NCBI RefSeq assembly: GCF_010672085.1
Contig: NZ_JAAHHT010000046.1
Span: 1-49,479, forward strand
DNA from: Okeania sp. SIO3I5
GTDB taxonomy: Bacteria > Cyanobacteriota > Cyanobacteriia > Cyanobacteriales > Microcoleaceae
Length of the DNA stretch: 49,479 bases
Direction: 5' to 3'
In this document: one piece after another, positions 16,839 through 26,857 of the stretch
Position numbering within the stretch: the stretch's first letter is position 1
How the letters are laid out: each line of letters opens with the position of its first letter
Notes under the pieces: generated by a model
What the model was told of the DNA's origin: nothing
Databases searched by the model: none
Seen by the model: the letters and a program-made list of their open reading frames with translations, nothing else
Made by a program: the position numbers and the translations under genes

Positions 16839-19800
16839 TTAACAGCGAGGCATCAAGTCTTCAAATCTCAAATCGCAGGCTTTACCTACTTCTAACGATT
16901 CCCAAATCCATTTATCCATTCCTTTTGCGGATAGAGAATTTCCCAACTTCATCCCATTTTCTCTCATTCTCATTTGATTTTTTTCATCAGAAACCAAAGT
17001 TACAGCTTTATAAAAATCATCAGAATTGTAATTGCAAACAACACCAATTTCAAAATATTCCACAAAACGAGCAGCCACAGTATCTCTGCTACCTAAAACT
17101 ATAATTGGCGTCCCCGAAGTAGCTGCAATAAATGGGATTTTAGAGGGCAAACTTAATTTAGCTATTTCTGGTCTATCAACCTTTTCATCATTGATGCCTG
17201 TAGGCAGAATTGAGAAAGGATATTGACACAGTAGTTTAACCAATTGTTCTTCAGGAACTACATCATGTGGTATCAAACCGACTTTTTCTAATTCTTGTTC
17301 ATCAAATTTTAACCACGTTTTCCTGATATTAACGTACCAATCAATTGTTACAGGAGTATAGCGAAGGGTTTCTTGTAACCTATCTAACCATGTTTGACCC
17401 CATATATTTCCGACTAAAATACCTGTGTTGGATTTCAAAGTTGAATTAGAGTCAGAGTTAATTAATTTCCTACTTTTAACTAATAGATGGCTAGGAACTA
17501 CGGCTGGTAAGAGCCAGAACTTAAGTCCATACTTATTTTCGTAAGCATCCCGCATTTCTGAAGAAATTGCCAAACGCAACGTAGAAACTTCGAGGACTTC
17601 TTGCATCAACTCGTCTGAGATTTCTTTAGCGTAGATGTTTTGGTCATCCATTATGTATGTACAGAGCTTAATGCCAAAAAGTGCTTGAACTGCTAACGCA
17701 ATATAAAAATCCTCCACAAAGTAAGGAATACACAACACTCTTTCTGGATGTATTCCTTCTAATAACTTTGCAACCTTACAAAAAATTGCATAACGAGACA
17801 TTCCGTAACACTCGCATACAGTAGCAACTTGACCAAAGTCTTGTTTTCCATCATACTGATTCCGCGAGCGAATAGCAAAAATATTTGAGCTATCCTCAAA
17901 CATTCTTTTTATTAAAATCCCTGTACCGTGTCTGTTATTAACTTCAATATGCGTAACAATAATGTTATTAGGAGAAACTGAAAGTCCAGCATCAGTTAGT
18001 AGTTCGGTATCTATAAATTTTGGCACAAAGCATTTTTGAACGGGAAAAATAGTAGTATCAAAATCAGGCGTAATCTCTCTAATTCTTTCCAATCTTTTTG
18101 TTTCTCGAACACTATAAATAGTTGTTTCTTCAAACTCATCAGCTTCCATATTGCGTTCGACTAAATTAGGATGTTTTAGGGGAAAGGAAATTTTTTCTTT
18201 AGGAAGATTTGCCAATATATCATTTGGGTCTATACAGTTAGTTCCTTCTGGACTACAACCAATATTTGTTACTAAATTAACAGACGGTATAATACTCAAC
18301 CCATTATGAATCCAAGAATTAAATTGCCATTGATGATCCCAAGTATCTATCTGGCCGTCATAAGTCCATTGAAAATTGTTTGACCAATATTTAACAGCTT
18401 GTTTATCTCTTAAAATATATTCCAACCAGTTAGTATTTTTCAGCTTTTCCCATTGTGTCATATTTACATCATAATGATTCCATGCACGTCGCCAACTTGC
18501 CCAACCCCAAGCACGCTTATAAATTGAAAAGAAATAACTATATTTTGTTCGTTCATTTCCATACTGTGCATTAGTTCCTGAAATTTGCATTACTCGTTCA
18601 TCATCTTTATAGCGCTCTAATAACTCTTCGCAAAAGCGAAAAAATGTAGGGTCGGGTAAACAATCATCTTCTATAATAATTGCTGATTCTACTTGCTGAA
18701 ATACCCAATCTACACCGCTAGCAACTCGCCTACGGCAACCTAAATTTTTCCGAGAATAATTAGTAATTACTTCACAATCCCAATCTACTTGATCGATAAT
18801 TGCTCTAGTTTTCATACACTTCTCACTTTCTCCAGAGATAGCTTTTGGACCATCAGCAATTACCAAAAGTTTTGGTGGTTGAACTTGACGAATAGCTTCA
18901 AAAACCTTTTCAGTAGTATCAGGACGTTTGTAAATGAAAAAAGCCACAGGAGTTTTTAATTGCCACTTTTCCTTCACTTCAACTTTTACTCTTGTAATTT
19001 GAGAACCTCTCTCCCGAAACCAAGCAACTCCTTCTTGTACCATATCTAATTCTAAAAGATAATTTCCTGGTGTTTCTGGTATAATTATTGTTAGGGGTAA
19101 ATCAATAGATTCCGTAGGTTTTAATAATTGGGGTAAAAATGTTCTACCGTCATAATATCGTATTTTTTCTCCATTTTCATTTAACCAGCAATTACCGAGT
19201 TGAATTTGACTGATATAACCTGCCGACCAAACTTCCCTACTAATGTTTTTCACAGTAACTTTAATTTCTACTTTTTCTCCTGGTGATGCTGCTAAACTTT
19301 CTTGAGCAATTATTTGTGCTTTGAATCCAGCATCAGTTAATGGTCTGACATTAACCTTTACTCTTGTAGCTTGAGAACCTTTCTCCTCAAACCAAGCAAC
19401 TCCTTCTTGTAGCATATCTAATCCTAAAAGATAATTTCCTGGTGTTTCTGGCATAGTTACTATTAGGCGTAAGTCGATAGATTCCCTAGGTTTTAATAAT
19501 TTGGATAAATCTGATGCTCTATATTGTGTTTTTCCTCCATTCTTATCTAACCAGTAATTAGCCAATTTGATTTGACTAATGTAACTTGCACGCCAAATTT
19601 CTGTGCTAATATTTTTGACAGTAACTTTAATTTTTACTCCTTCTCCTGGGGATGCCGCCAAATTTTCTGGAGCAGTTATTTGGGCTTTAAATCCAGCATC
19701 AGTTAGTGGCTCGAAGACAGGGTAGATAACATGGGGGATTTTGCATTGTTTGCACGAAATTAATTCTGCATAGTCATCAATAGTTTTTCTAATTCTTGGT

Positions 19801-20567
19801 TCTATTTCTGTTGCGATAGTTGTCTCTAATTCATTCTGGCGATCGCCTCTCCACATATCTTCTGTAAATTTTTCAGTAGTAGGAATATCGAACTTTGCAA
19901 ACCTAACCCATGCTTTAAACCAATTTTCTTTAGACCAATTTTCAGCGTGATCGATATGGACAGCCACAGGATCTTCGAGATATTTAAGTTTCCAGCTTTT
20001 TTTAACGGCAATAAAGGGGACCCATAAATCCCAGTATGGAACTCCTAGACAGAATTCTGCCCGTGGAAAATCTTTTAAGAGCTTTTTATCAAAAAAGAAA
20101 GCATCAAACCCATACGGGTAAAAGTTCCCTTCAGTTGCTTCTAGGGATTCAACACCCAAACGAGGTGCAAATACTACAGAATTTTGAGTTTCCTCGAATA
20201 TAAAAGATAAAAATTGCTTATCTACTCTAAGATGTATGTCAGAGTTAATAATTCCACCTATTGTTGCTCCGTATTTCCTAATATAATCTAGCAAATCATT
20301 GATATAAACATAAGGTTTTCCATACAAGTCACTTCCATCCTGTTCGACAACGTGAAAATCAACATTGTCATAGACGGGTTGGAGTTGCTGGACTTCAGAT
20401 TTGATATTTAATGACACTATTGAAAAACCTAAATCATACCAGCTTTGAATGGCAGCTTTTTGTCTTTCGGTATTTCCAGGGGCGATACTGGTGACAATTA
20501 AAATGCTTTCTTTTCGTCCCATAAATTCTTTCTGGAGATAGGGTTTGTTTTCTTCCCCAATAATCAT
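16839..20567 (-). CDS. Giant multidomain glycosyltransferase (GT-A-like / two Ig-like repeats / HlpA-like GT / GT4-like)
   Basis: A 1242-residue protein with a strong ribosome site (AGGAGG) before ATG 20567. Domains in order: residues ~20-285, a glycosyltransferase-like fold (ILIVTSIAPGNTERQKAAIQ; GGIINSDIHL); 288-408 and 409-531, two highly similar ~121-residue beta-sandwich repeats each starting PLTDAGFKAQI and containing TVKNIS and PETPGNYLL; ~538-860, a HlpA-like GT-A domain with IIIEDDCLPDP; ~890-1242, a GT4-like domain ([41 protein letters not shown]). It presumably adds several sugars to one glycan. The last domain is shared, in deleted form, with the 1291-residue protein of the same operon. 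Confidence 0.85.
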   Translation of the reverse strand: MIIGEENKPYLQKEFMGRKESILIVTSIAPGNTERQKAAIQSWYDLGFSIVSLNIKSEVQQLQPVYDNVDFHVVEQDGSDLYGKPYVYINDLLDYIRKYGATIGGIINSDIHLRVDKQFLSFIFEETQNSVVFAPRLGVESLEATEGNFYPYGFDAFFFDKKLLKDFPRAEFCLGVPYWDLWVPFIAVKKSWKLKYLEDPVAVHIDHAENWSKENWFKAWVRFAKFDIPTTEKFTEDMWRGDRQNELETTIATEIEPRIRKTIDDYAELISCKQCKIPHVIYPVFEPLTDAGFKAQITAPENLAASPGEGVKIKVTVKNISTEIWRASYISQIKLANYWLDKNGGKTQYRASDLSKLLKPRESIDLRLIVTMPETPGNYLLGLDMLQEGVAWFEEKGSQATRVKVNVRPLTDAGFKAQIIAQESLAASPGEKVEIKVTVKNISREVWSAGYISQIQLGNCWLNENGEKIRYYDGRTFLPQLLKPTESIDLPLTIIIPETPGNYLLELDMVQEGVAWFRERGSQITRVKVEVKEKWQLKTPVAFFIYKRPDTTEKVFEAIRQVQPPKLLVIADGPKAISGESEKCMKTRAIIDQVDWDCEVITNYSRKNLGCRRRVASGVDWVFQQVESAIIIEDDCLPDPTFFRFCEELLERYKDDERVMQISGTNAQYGNERTKYSYFFSIYKRAWGWASWRRAWNHYDVNMTQWEKLKNTNWLEYILRDKQAVKYWSNNFQWTYDGQIDTWDHQWQFNSWIHNGLSIIPSVNLVTNIGCSPEGTNCIDPNDILANLPKEKISFPLKHPNLVERNMEADEFEETTIYSVRETKRLERIREITPDFDTTIFPVQKCFVPKFIDTELLTDAGLSVSPNNIIVTHIEVNNRHGTGILIKRMFEDSSNIFAIRSRNQYDGKQDFGQVATVCECYGMSRYAIFCKVAKLLEGIHPERVLCIPYFVEDFYIALAVQALFGIKLCTYIMDDQNIYAKEISDELMQEVLEVSTLRLAISSEMRDAYENKYGLKFWLLPAVVPSHLLVKSRKLINSDSNSTLKSNTGILVGNIWGQTWLDRLQETLRYTPVTIDWYVNIRKTWLKFDEQELEKVGLIPHDVVPEEQLVKLLCQYPFSILPTGINDEKVDRPEIAKLSLPSKIPFIAATSGTPIIVLGSRDTVAARFVEYFEIGVVCNYNSDDFYKAVTLVSDEKNQMRMRENGMKLGNSLSAKGMDKWIWESLEVGKACDLRFEDLMPRC

Positions 20568-20610
20568 TGCAATCCTCCTTATTACTTATTAACTTTCAAA
20601 GAAAAGTAGG

Positions 20611-21411
20611 CTAATAGTTGTAGTGGTCTAAAACTTCAGATAAAATTTCGTTAATTTGCTGAATACAGTCAGAGGATAACTTTTCCTTATGATCCCCGGG
20701 CACAACTTTTCTGATGTGATTATTAGGATTTTCTGATTTAGGAAAGTAGTTATTTTCTTCAGCTATTTTAGCTATTTGCTCTACATCCAAAGATAGTTGT
20801 AAAAAATCCAACATATCTTTAATCCATTCATACTTTTTGAAAATAACATCTTCATATCTATAAACTTTTAATAAAGAATCTTGATTCAAATTTTGATGAT
20901 ACATATTGAAATAATGTTTAACTTGAATAGCTCTGTCTAAAGCAAAAGTCTCTATATTCATTCTTTGATAGAATATGCGCTCTTGAATCATTTGTTCTCT
21001 CACCTTTCCCTGTAGTGGTATTGGATGGCTAAATGCAAAGGAATAATAGGCACTAACAATAGCATCACGAGGATCTCGAACCAGTAAAATTTTGCGGCGT
21101 TTTTCTAACAGCTTATTACTTTTTAAAAAATTGGGATAATACCGGAAAACACCATAACAATAACCATCCTTAATTAAAGAGTTTAGTAAATTTTGTGATT
21201 CCCACAGTTGATCGGGAATACCCTGTTGAAAAGTTAAACCTGGAATATTTATGTATGGTAAATTCTTCAATAGACAAACTTTTGTAAATATTTGATCTAA
21301 CAAAGTGCTACCAGATTTATGAAGTCCAAAAAGAAAAAAAGATTCTATATTGGCTGGTTCTGGCATCGGAATATCTAAAACAGTAGATTCATTCAGTTGA
21401 ATTGTAGGCAT
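20611..21411 (-). CDS. Sulfotransferase family protein
   Basis: A 266-residue PAPS-dependent sulfotransferase. The 5'-phosphosulfate loop is FLFGLHKSGSTLLDQIF (about residues 27-43), and the 3'-phosphate motif is KILLVRDPRDAIVSAYYS (about 107-124). No transmembrane segment is seen. An AGGAG ribosome site lies 9 bp before ATG 21411. It is flanked by the RfbE-like epimerase upstream and the giant glycosyltransferase downstream on the same strand. With the TPR-sulfotransferase it implies that the encoded glycan is sulfated. The acceptor is unknown. Confidence 0.85.
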   Translation of the reverse strand: MPTIQLNESTVLDIPMPEPANIESFFLFGLHKSGSTLLDQIFTKVCLLKNLPYINIPGLTFQQGIPDQLWESQNLLNSLIKDGYCYGVFRYYPNFLKSNKLLEKRRKILLVRDPRDAIVSAYYSFAFSHPIPLQGKVREQMIQERIFYQRMNIETFALDRAIQVKHYFNMYHQNLNQDSLLKVYRYEDVIFKKYEWIKDMLDFLQLSLDVEQIAKIAEENNYFPKSENPNNHIRKVVPGDHKEKLSSDCIQQINEILSEVLDHYNY

Positions 21412-21564
21412 TCTTAAAACTCCTGACTAAGTAACTATAAATTTAGCGCTTTGATTCAAGCTTTGCTCAATAATTTTACATTATTATTGAAGTCGTCATT
21501 CCACTATCTTTCGCAGGGGGAAAGTTTTGATATATCAATAATGTGTAATTCCTTTCTATTTTGT

Positions 21565-22626
21565 CTAAAGCCGAGAAACTTGAGAACTATACATTTCCTC
21601 CAGAATTTTAACTAAATTATATTTGTATTTCCATTCAGGGTAATGAGCAGCAAACTTGCGGACATCAGAAACGTACCACACATGATCTCCTATACGGTTG
21701 TTCTCTGCATAAGCGTATTGTAGTTTCTTGCCCACAATTTTTTCACACAAAGAAATTGCTTCCATCATAGAACAGTGACTATAGCGAGAACCTCCAATGT
21801 TGTAAACTTCGCCCGTTCGAGGACTTTGATAAAAATGATAAAACGCATTCACCAAATCATAGCTGTGAATGTTGTCCCTAACCTGCTTGCCTTTATATCC
21901 AAAGATTGTGTAAGGTTCCCCCATAATAGTACACTTCATCAAATATGCTAAAAAACCATGTAGCTGAGTTCCTGAGTGAAATGGCCCTGTTAAGCAACCA
22001 CCTCGAAAACTAGCTGTCTTTAGCCCAAAATATTTACCATACTCTTGTACCAAAATATCAGCCGCAACTTTCGACGCTCCAAACAGTGAATGCTTAGAGT
22101 TATCTATAGTCATCGACTCATCAATTCCATCATTATACTGGTGACTAGGTTCAATATCCCATCTTGTTTCTAGCTCTTTTAGAGGCAGGTAATTTGGAGT
22201 ATCACCATAAACTTTATTGGTTGATGTAAAGATAAAAACACTATTTGGGCAAAACTGACGAGTCGCTTCTAATAGGTTTAACGTACCATTCGCGTTGACA
22301 GTAAAATCAGTGTGAGGATCTTTAGCTGCCCATTCATGGGAAGGTTGAGCTGCTGCATGAATGATTAAATTAATATCTGTCGAGTATTCCTTAAAGAGCT
22401 TCTCTATTTCTGTGCGATCGCGAATATCTAAATTGTAATGTTGGTAAAGGTGGCCATACTGATTTTTCAGCAGATCGCGATTCCATTCAGTAGATGCAGA
22501 CTTCCCAAAAAACTGTGCCCGCATATCGTTATCAATACCAACTACACGGAAACCTTTATCTGCAAAAAAACGCACTGACTCCGAACCTATTAAACCAGCA
22601 GATCCTGTTACTATAATCGTTTTCAT
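21565..22626 (-). CDS. rfbE: CDP-paratose 2-epimerase-like protein (RfbE/Tyv family)
   Basis: A 353-residue extended SDR. The NAD site is [10 protein letters not shown] (residues 7-16 from this start). The [19 protein letters not shown] and [17 protein letters not shown] blocks plus [13 protein letters not shown] are the signature of the CDP-tyvelose (paratose 2-)epimerase family. The start at 22626 is preferred because CAGGAG lies 9 bp upstream; the longer frame from 22668 would overlap the preceding gene. The usual catalytic tyrosine of Y-x-x-x-K reads phenylalanine ([12 protein letters not shown]), which may be a subfamily trait. It fits the rfbFGH operon facing it, though it lies in the opposite transcription unit. 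Confidence 0.88.
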   Translation of the reverse strand: MKTIIVTGSAGLIGSESVRFFADKGFRVVGIDNDMRAQFFGKSASTEWNRDLLKNQYGHLYQHYNLDIRDRTEIEKLFKEYSTDINLIIHAAAQPSHEWAAKDPHTDFTVNANGTLNLLEATRQFCPNSVFIFTSTNKVYGDTPNYLPLKELETRWDIEPSHQYNDGIDESMTIDNSKHSLFGASKVAADILVQEYGKYFGLKTASFRGGCLTGPFHSGTQLHGFLAYLMKCTIMGEPYTIFGYKGKQVRDNIHSYDLVNAFYHFYQSPRTGEVYNIGGSRYSHCSMMEAISLCEKIVGKKLQYAYAENNRIGDHVWYVSDVRKFAAHYPEWKYKYNLVKILEEMYSSQVSRL

Positions 22627-22654
22627 TTTAATTTCACTCCTGACATTAAGTAAA

Positions 22655-25600
22655 CTATAAGTCTTCAAATCTTAAATCACAAGCTCTACCTAATTCCAAT
22701 GATTTCCAAATCCATTTATCTATTCCTTTTGTTGATAAAGAACTTTCAAACTTCATCCCATGCTTATTTTCAAACAATAGATAGCTACGAACCCCCCCTG
22801 GCAACAGCCAGAATTTAAGGCAATACTTGCTTTCGTAAGCATCCCGAATTTCTGAAGAAATTGCCAAACGCAAACTAGAAGCTTTTAGAATTTCTTGCAT
22901 CAACTCGTCTGAGATGTTTTTAGCATATATGTTTTGGTCATCCACTATGTATGTACATAGCTTAATTCCAAAAAATTTTTTAACTGCTAACCCAATATAA
23001 AAGTCTTCAAGATAGTAAGGAATACACAACACTTTTTCTGGTTCTATTCCTTCTAATATCCTTGCAACCTCACAAAAAATTGCATAACGAGACATTCCCG
23101 AACACTCGCATACAGTAGCAACTTGACCAAAATCTTGTTCTCCACTGTAATTATTGTGTGAACGAATAGCAAAAATACTTGGGCTATCCTCAAAAATTCT
23201 TTTTATTAAAATTCCCGTACCGTATTTGTTATTAACTTTATTAACTTCATTAGCTGCACTAATAACCTTAGTAGGGGAAACTACTTTTCTTTCTGTTATG
23301 TCACCAACATCCCCAATCTTCTCATAAACTTCCCTCACCGACTCAACTTCAACCACCATTTTCCCAGATCCACCATCAAACTTAATCAAATTCGCCCCCC
23401 ACTTCTGCTGCCGATAAAGTTGCTCAAACCTAGCCCTTCTCACCTCCAAAGGAACAACCCTCTCAATCTCACCCCGATAATCCTCAATACGCTCCACAGA
23501 CAACTCACCAATACGCTTACGGAAAGCACCCAAAGGACTCTCATACTGATAATACATTCCATAATGCGCCATCTCCCGCCATAAATTCCAATCACCAGCC
23601 AACTCAAACCCTTTCAACCCATGCTTAGACTTAAACCACAACCTCTTACTAAAAAACATTCCCTCCTGCTGCAACGTTACCCAATACTTACCATCACACA
23701 AACCTTCCCGAATAACTGCCGTTGGAGTAGGATTAACCTTATTTATAATCGGCTGCTGTACATCTGTTTCAAACACATACTGAGGTCCCCCTACCCACTC
23801 AACCTCTGGATGCTCCCCAACAATACGACAAATAGCAGACAACGCCCCTGGCATCAAAACGTCATCAGCATTTATCCAAGTCATCAACCCTCTAGGAGCA
23901 ATCTCAAAATTATCAAACCCCTTCATTACTGCATCATACATCCCCTCGTCTCGTTCACTCACCCAAGAAAACTCCACACCCCGACATTGCACATCAGAAC
24001 TCCCCTCTGATAATACACCCTCCCAATATTGCAGCCGTTCAATAGTCCCATCCGTCGAACCACCATCCTGAACATGATACCGTATCCAGAAATCGCCAGA
24101 CTGACTAATCACACTTTTAATCGTCTCATCAATAGTTGCCACAGCATTCAGACAAGGCGTCACTACAAAAAACGTTGTACCCAGTCTCTTCTCATCCGGT
24201 AAAGACGAAACATTTCCAGTTAACCTACTATAAAAATCATTCAGCTTAACCCCCGTCAAACCTGACTCAAGCTGACTCAAATAAAAATCAACCCCCCCAT
24301 CACTCAACCGCCGTGCCAACTCTCCATCAGCTTTAATCTCTTGCACCGCCCCCGCAATACTTTGAGCATTACACCTTTCCAACACATACCCTTCTAAACC
24401 ATGCTTCACCCTCAACCCCAAATTCGTCTTCGGCAACACCACCGATCGCCCCATAGCAAAATATTCCAACAACTTCGAGGGAATATGCTGGTCATTAGAC
24501 ACCCCTGGTACACCGGGTTGTACTAAAATATCTGCCGCTGCCAGAATTTCCGGCACCTGCTCCCGTTCCACCCAACCCAGATATTTTTCATAAGTTCTTT
24601 CCCAACTCTCAACCCCCATTCCCTCTCCATTCAAACCAGTACGCAACAACACCGTAGGGCATCCCTGTTGATTCAAAATTTCCACGGCTTGATATAGCTG
24701 TCGCACCTCATATCGGTTGCCACTATCTACATTACCTGCATAAGCCAAAACTACATGACCTTCTGGAATACCCAAGGAACGACGCAAGTCATAATTTATT
24801 GGTCGAGGATAAAACAAACTCTCATCTACAGGAGGACTTAGCACCAACTCCGGCACATTACCAATATTAAAATCCTTGAGAGTCTCAATAGTTATAGTCA
24901 ACCCCTGCGCTCTGTTCAGAAAAGCCTTACCCTGAATCGGATGGTAGCGATCGCCTGGAATAATCAGATCGAGTTCTGTTTCTGGCAACCCAACCAACTC
25001 AGTAAAAGGTCTGCCTACCTGAGCTGAAGTCAAATATTCCTCATTATCCTCTAAATGAATAACTAAAGAACAAGAGTATTGCTCCAAAAGTTTTTCCACA
25101 CACTTGCGGACCATCTCACGGGGAGTCCAAGCATGGATTACATCAGGGCCACTACCATTAGCAAAAGGCAAACGGAAACCAGGGATTGAAAGTAAGGAAT
25201 AGGGTAAGATTGGGCCAGGGTTTGGTAAATTGTACAAATACCGTCGCAGCACGCCCTCATTGTCAAAGCGATCGGGAACTGCAAATAGACAATCAACCCC
25301 TTGCTCTAGCAACTGATTACCATAAAGTTGAGCATGATACCCATCCTTAGAGTCAATATTTCCGTATAGCACAAATAGAACATTAAGGCAAGTTGACTTT
25401 TGATTTTGACTATTTAAGATATTGCCTTTTGTGAAAGAGGTGTGAGTAATTCTTCTCTTTTGTACAGAACTACTATCAATTAGAGCATGGCCTGTTGCCA
25501 ACTTTAACTCCAAAACTTGTCGATAAGCTTTTTCTGCCTCATCCCTCTTCTCCAACTCCCACAAAACATCACCCAACTGCTGCCAAAACACAGCAGACCC

Positions 25601-26530
25601 CGGATGCAACTCCACAGACTTCCGCAACTCAATCTCGGCTTCCCCCCAATATTCCAACTGTATCAAAGCATAGCCCAATTGATGCCGAATATCTGCTGAA
25701 TTAGGATTAATTTCTACCGCCAAGCGATACTCAATTACAGCCTCTTGCCAACGAGCCAACTTTAGCAAACCAAACCCCAAATGATGCCTCACTTCTGCTC
25801 CTGCAAAACCAACACTAATTGCCTGAGCATATTTACTAACCGCCTCCTCCCATCTATCCAACTGCCCCAAAGTTTGCCCCAAAGCAAACCATATCTCACC
25901 AGACTCGCCAGACAAAGCCACCATCTGATGATACAACTCTACTGCCTCATCCAATCTACCCAACTTACCCAAAGCTTTTGCCCAACCAATACAACAATCA
26001 ACCCTATCTGGATTAATTTCCCAACTCTGACGATATAACTCTACGGCCTCAGACCATTGTTCTTGCCCAGATTTAGCTTCTGCCAGATAAAAATAAATCT
26101 CTCCCTGTTCAAACTTCCCTACTTTTCCATTCAACATCCCTGCCTGATTAATATACTCTACTGCCTGCTCCCATTGCCCCAATTTCACCAAAGCACTTCC
26201 CAAACCCAGATAAAACTCAGACACATCTTTTTTTAGATCGAGCGCTCGATCTAAATAATTTACTGCCTCCTGAAACTGGCCTTGCTGAGTCAACATTATT
26301 CCCAATTTGTAGAGATACCAGGGGTCTTCAGGATTTATGGCCACCGCCTGACGTAAAGCAGCGATCGCCTCGTCTATCCGTCCTGTCTTTTTGAGAGCGA
26401 TCGCCAAATTTTGGTAAGAGTGAGCAAACTGAGGATTTTCCTCTATAGACTTTTGATAAGAAGCTATGGCCTCTTCTAGTTTTCCCTCTTGTAGTAGTCG
26501 ATTCCCTGTAGCAAAAGCGGTCACACCCAT
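22655..26530 (-). CDS. TPR - GT4 - GT2 multidomain glycosyltransferase with truncated C-terminal GT domain
   Basis: A 1291-residue protein. About ten tetratricopeptide repeats fill residues 1-350. A GT4-type domain follows (~370-780: [59 protein letters not shown]), then a GT2 domain (~790-1050: [42 protein letters not shown]). The last ~195 residues are homologous to the C-terminal domain of the 1242-residue protein but lack ~170 internal residues, including its donor-binding half, so this end is probably non-catalytic. It is the first gene of the minus-strand glycan operon. Confidence 0.87.
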   Translation of the reverse strand: MGVTAFATGNRLLQEGKLEEAIASYQKSIEENPQFAHSYQNLAIALKKTGRIDEAIAALRQAVAINPEDPWYLYKLGIMLTQQGQFQEAVNYLDRALDLKKDVSEFYLGLGSALVKLGQWEQAVEYINQAGMLNGKVGKFEQGEIYFYLAEAKSGQEQWSEAVELYRQSWEINPDRVDCCIGWAKALGKLGRLDEAVELYHQMVALSGESGEIWFALGQTLGQLDRWEEAVSKYAQAISVGFAGAEVRHHLGFGLLKLARWQEAVIEYRLAVEINPNSADIRHQLGYALIQLEYWGEAEIELRKSVELHPGSAVFWQQLGDVLWELEKRDEAEKAYRQVLELKLATGHALIDSSSVQKRRITHTSFTKGNILNSQNQKSTCLNVLFVLYGNIDSKDGYHAQLYGNQLLEQGVDCLFAVPDRFDNEGVLRRYLYNLPNPGPILPYSLLSIPGFRLPFANGSGPDVIHAWTPREMVRKCVEKLLEQYSCSLVIHLEDNEEYLTSAQVGRPFTELVGLPETELDLIIPGDRYHPIQGKAFLNRAQGLTITIETLKDFNIGNVPELVLSPPVDESLFYPRPINYDLRRSLGIPEGHVVLAYAGNVDSGNRYEVRQLYQAVEILNQQGCPTVLLRTGLNGEGMGVESWERTYEKYLGWVEREQVPEILAAADILVQPGVPGVSNDQHIPSKLLEYFAMGRSVVLPKTNLGLRVKHGLEGYVLERCNAQSIAGAVQEIKADGELARRLSDGGVDFYLSQLESGLTGVKLNDFYSRLTGNVSSLPDEKRLGTTFFVVTPCLNAVATIDETIKSVISQSGDFWIRYHVQDGGSTDGTIERLQYWEGVLSEGSSDVQCRGVEFSWVSERDEGMYDAVMKGFDNFEIAPRGLMTWINADDVLMPGALSAICRIVGEHPEVEWVGGPQYVFETDVQQPIINKVNPTPTAVIREGLCDGKYWVTLQQEGMFFSKRLWFKSKHGLKGFELAGDWNLWREMAHYGMYYQYESPLGAFRKRIGELSVERIEDYRGEIERVVPLEVRRARFEQLYRQQKWGANLIKFDGGSGKMVVEVESVREVYEKIGDVGDITERKVVSPTKVISAANEVNKVNNKYGTGILIKRIFEDSPSIFAIRSHNNYSGEQDFGQVATVCECSGMSRYAIFCEVARILEGIEPEKVLCIPYYLEDFYIGLAVKKFFGIKLCTYIVDDQNIYAKNISDELMQEILKASSLRLAISSEIRDAYESKYCLKFWLLPGGVRSYLLFENKHGMKFESSLSTKGIDKWIWKSLELGRACDLRFEDL

Positions 26531-26590
26531 AATTGATTTTTAATTAGATATTTTTTTAGTCTGAGAGTTCTATACAGCAGGATAACTTTA

Positions 26591-26676
26591 ACTTCCCCGG
26601 CGGGAAGTCCCGCGCTCTCCATCCCCCCTAACCCCCCTTGGAAAGGGGGGAGGGGAGCGTCGGGATGAAAGCCGGG
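26591..26676. other. Omega-RNA-like hairpin with an inserted C/G palindrome
   Basis: The arms TCCCGCGCTCTCC (26608-26620) and GGGGAGCGTCGGGA (26652-26665) are the same as those of the hairpin after tnpB at 28263-28293. Here the short CGTA tip is replaced by 31 bases holding the CCCCCCTTGGAAAGGGGGG palindrome (26632-26650). An outer CCCGGC (26596-26601) pairs with GCCGGG (26671-26676). This may be the right-end remnant of another IS605-type element. With the 26816 hairpin it accounts for the 26531-26857 gap. Confidence 0.55.
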
Positions 26677-26815
26677 CTAGGGTCTGTGGTTTTACTATTA
26701 GACATCTCTAGAAAAGGTTCTCACTCGTCTTACCCCGCAGTTCCCAAATTAGCATTTTTGGAGATGTTTATTGTCCTGTTTGCTATAGCTATTGACAATT
26801 TATAACACAGCTATT

Positions 26816-26837
26816 ATCCTAAATCTATCTTTAGGAT
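26816..26837 (+). other. Perfect 8-bp hairpin just upstream of tnpB (possible left end)
   Basis: ATCCTAAA-TCTATC-TTTAGGAT lies 20 bp before the tnpB start codon. IS200/IS605 elements carry subterminal hairpins recognised by TnpA at their left end, and an ATTGAC lies about 20 bp further upstream that could be the TAM. The position is suggestive, but the element boundary is not proven. Confidence 0.4.
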
Positions 26838-26857
26838 GAATCCTGGTAGATTCTGCC

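Noticed and set aside
22627-22668. Longer start for the RfbE-like gene at 22668
   Set aside because: It would overlap the preceding gene and adds residues before the Rossmann motif. AGGAG precedes the ATG at 22626.
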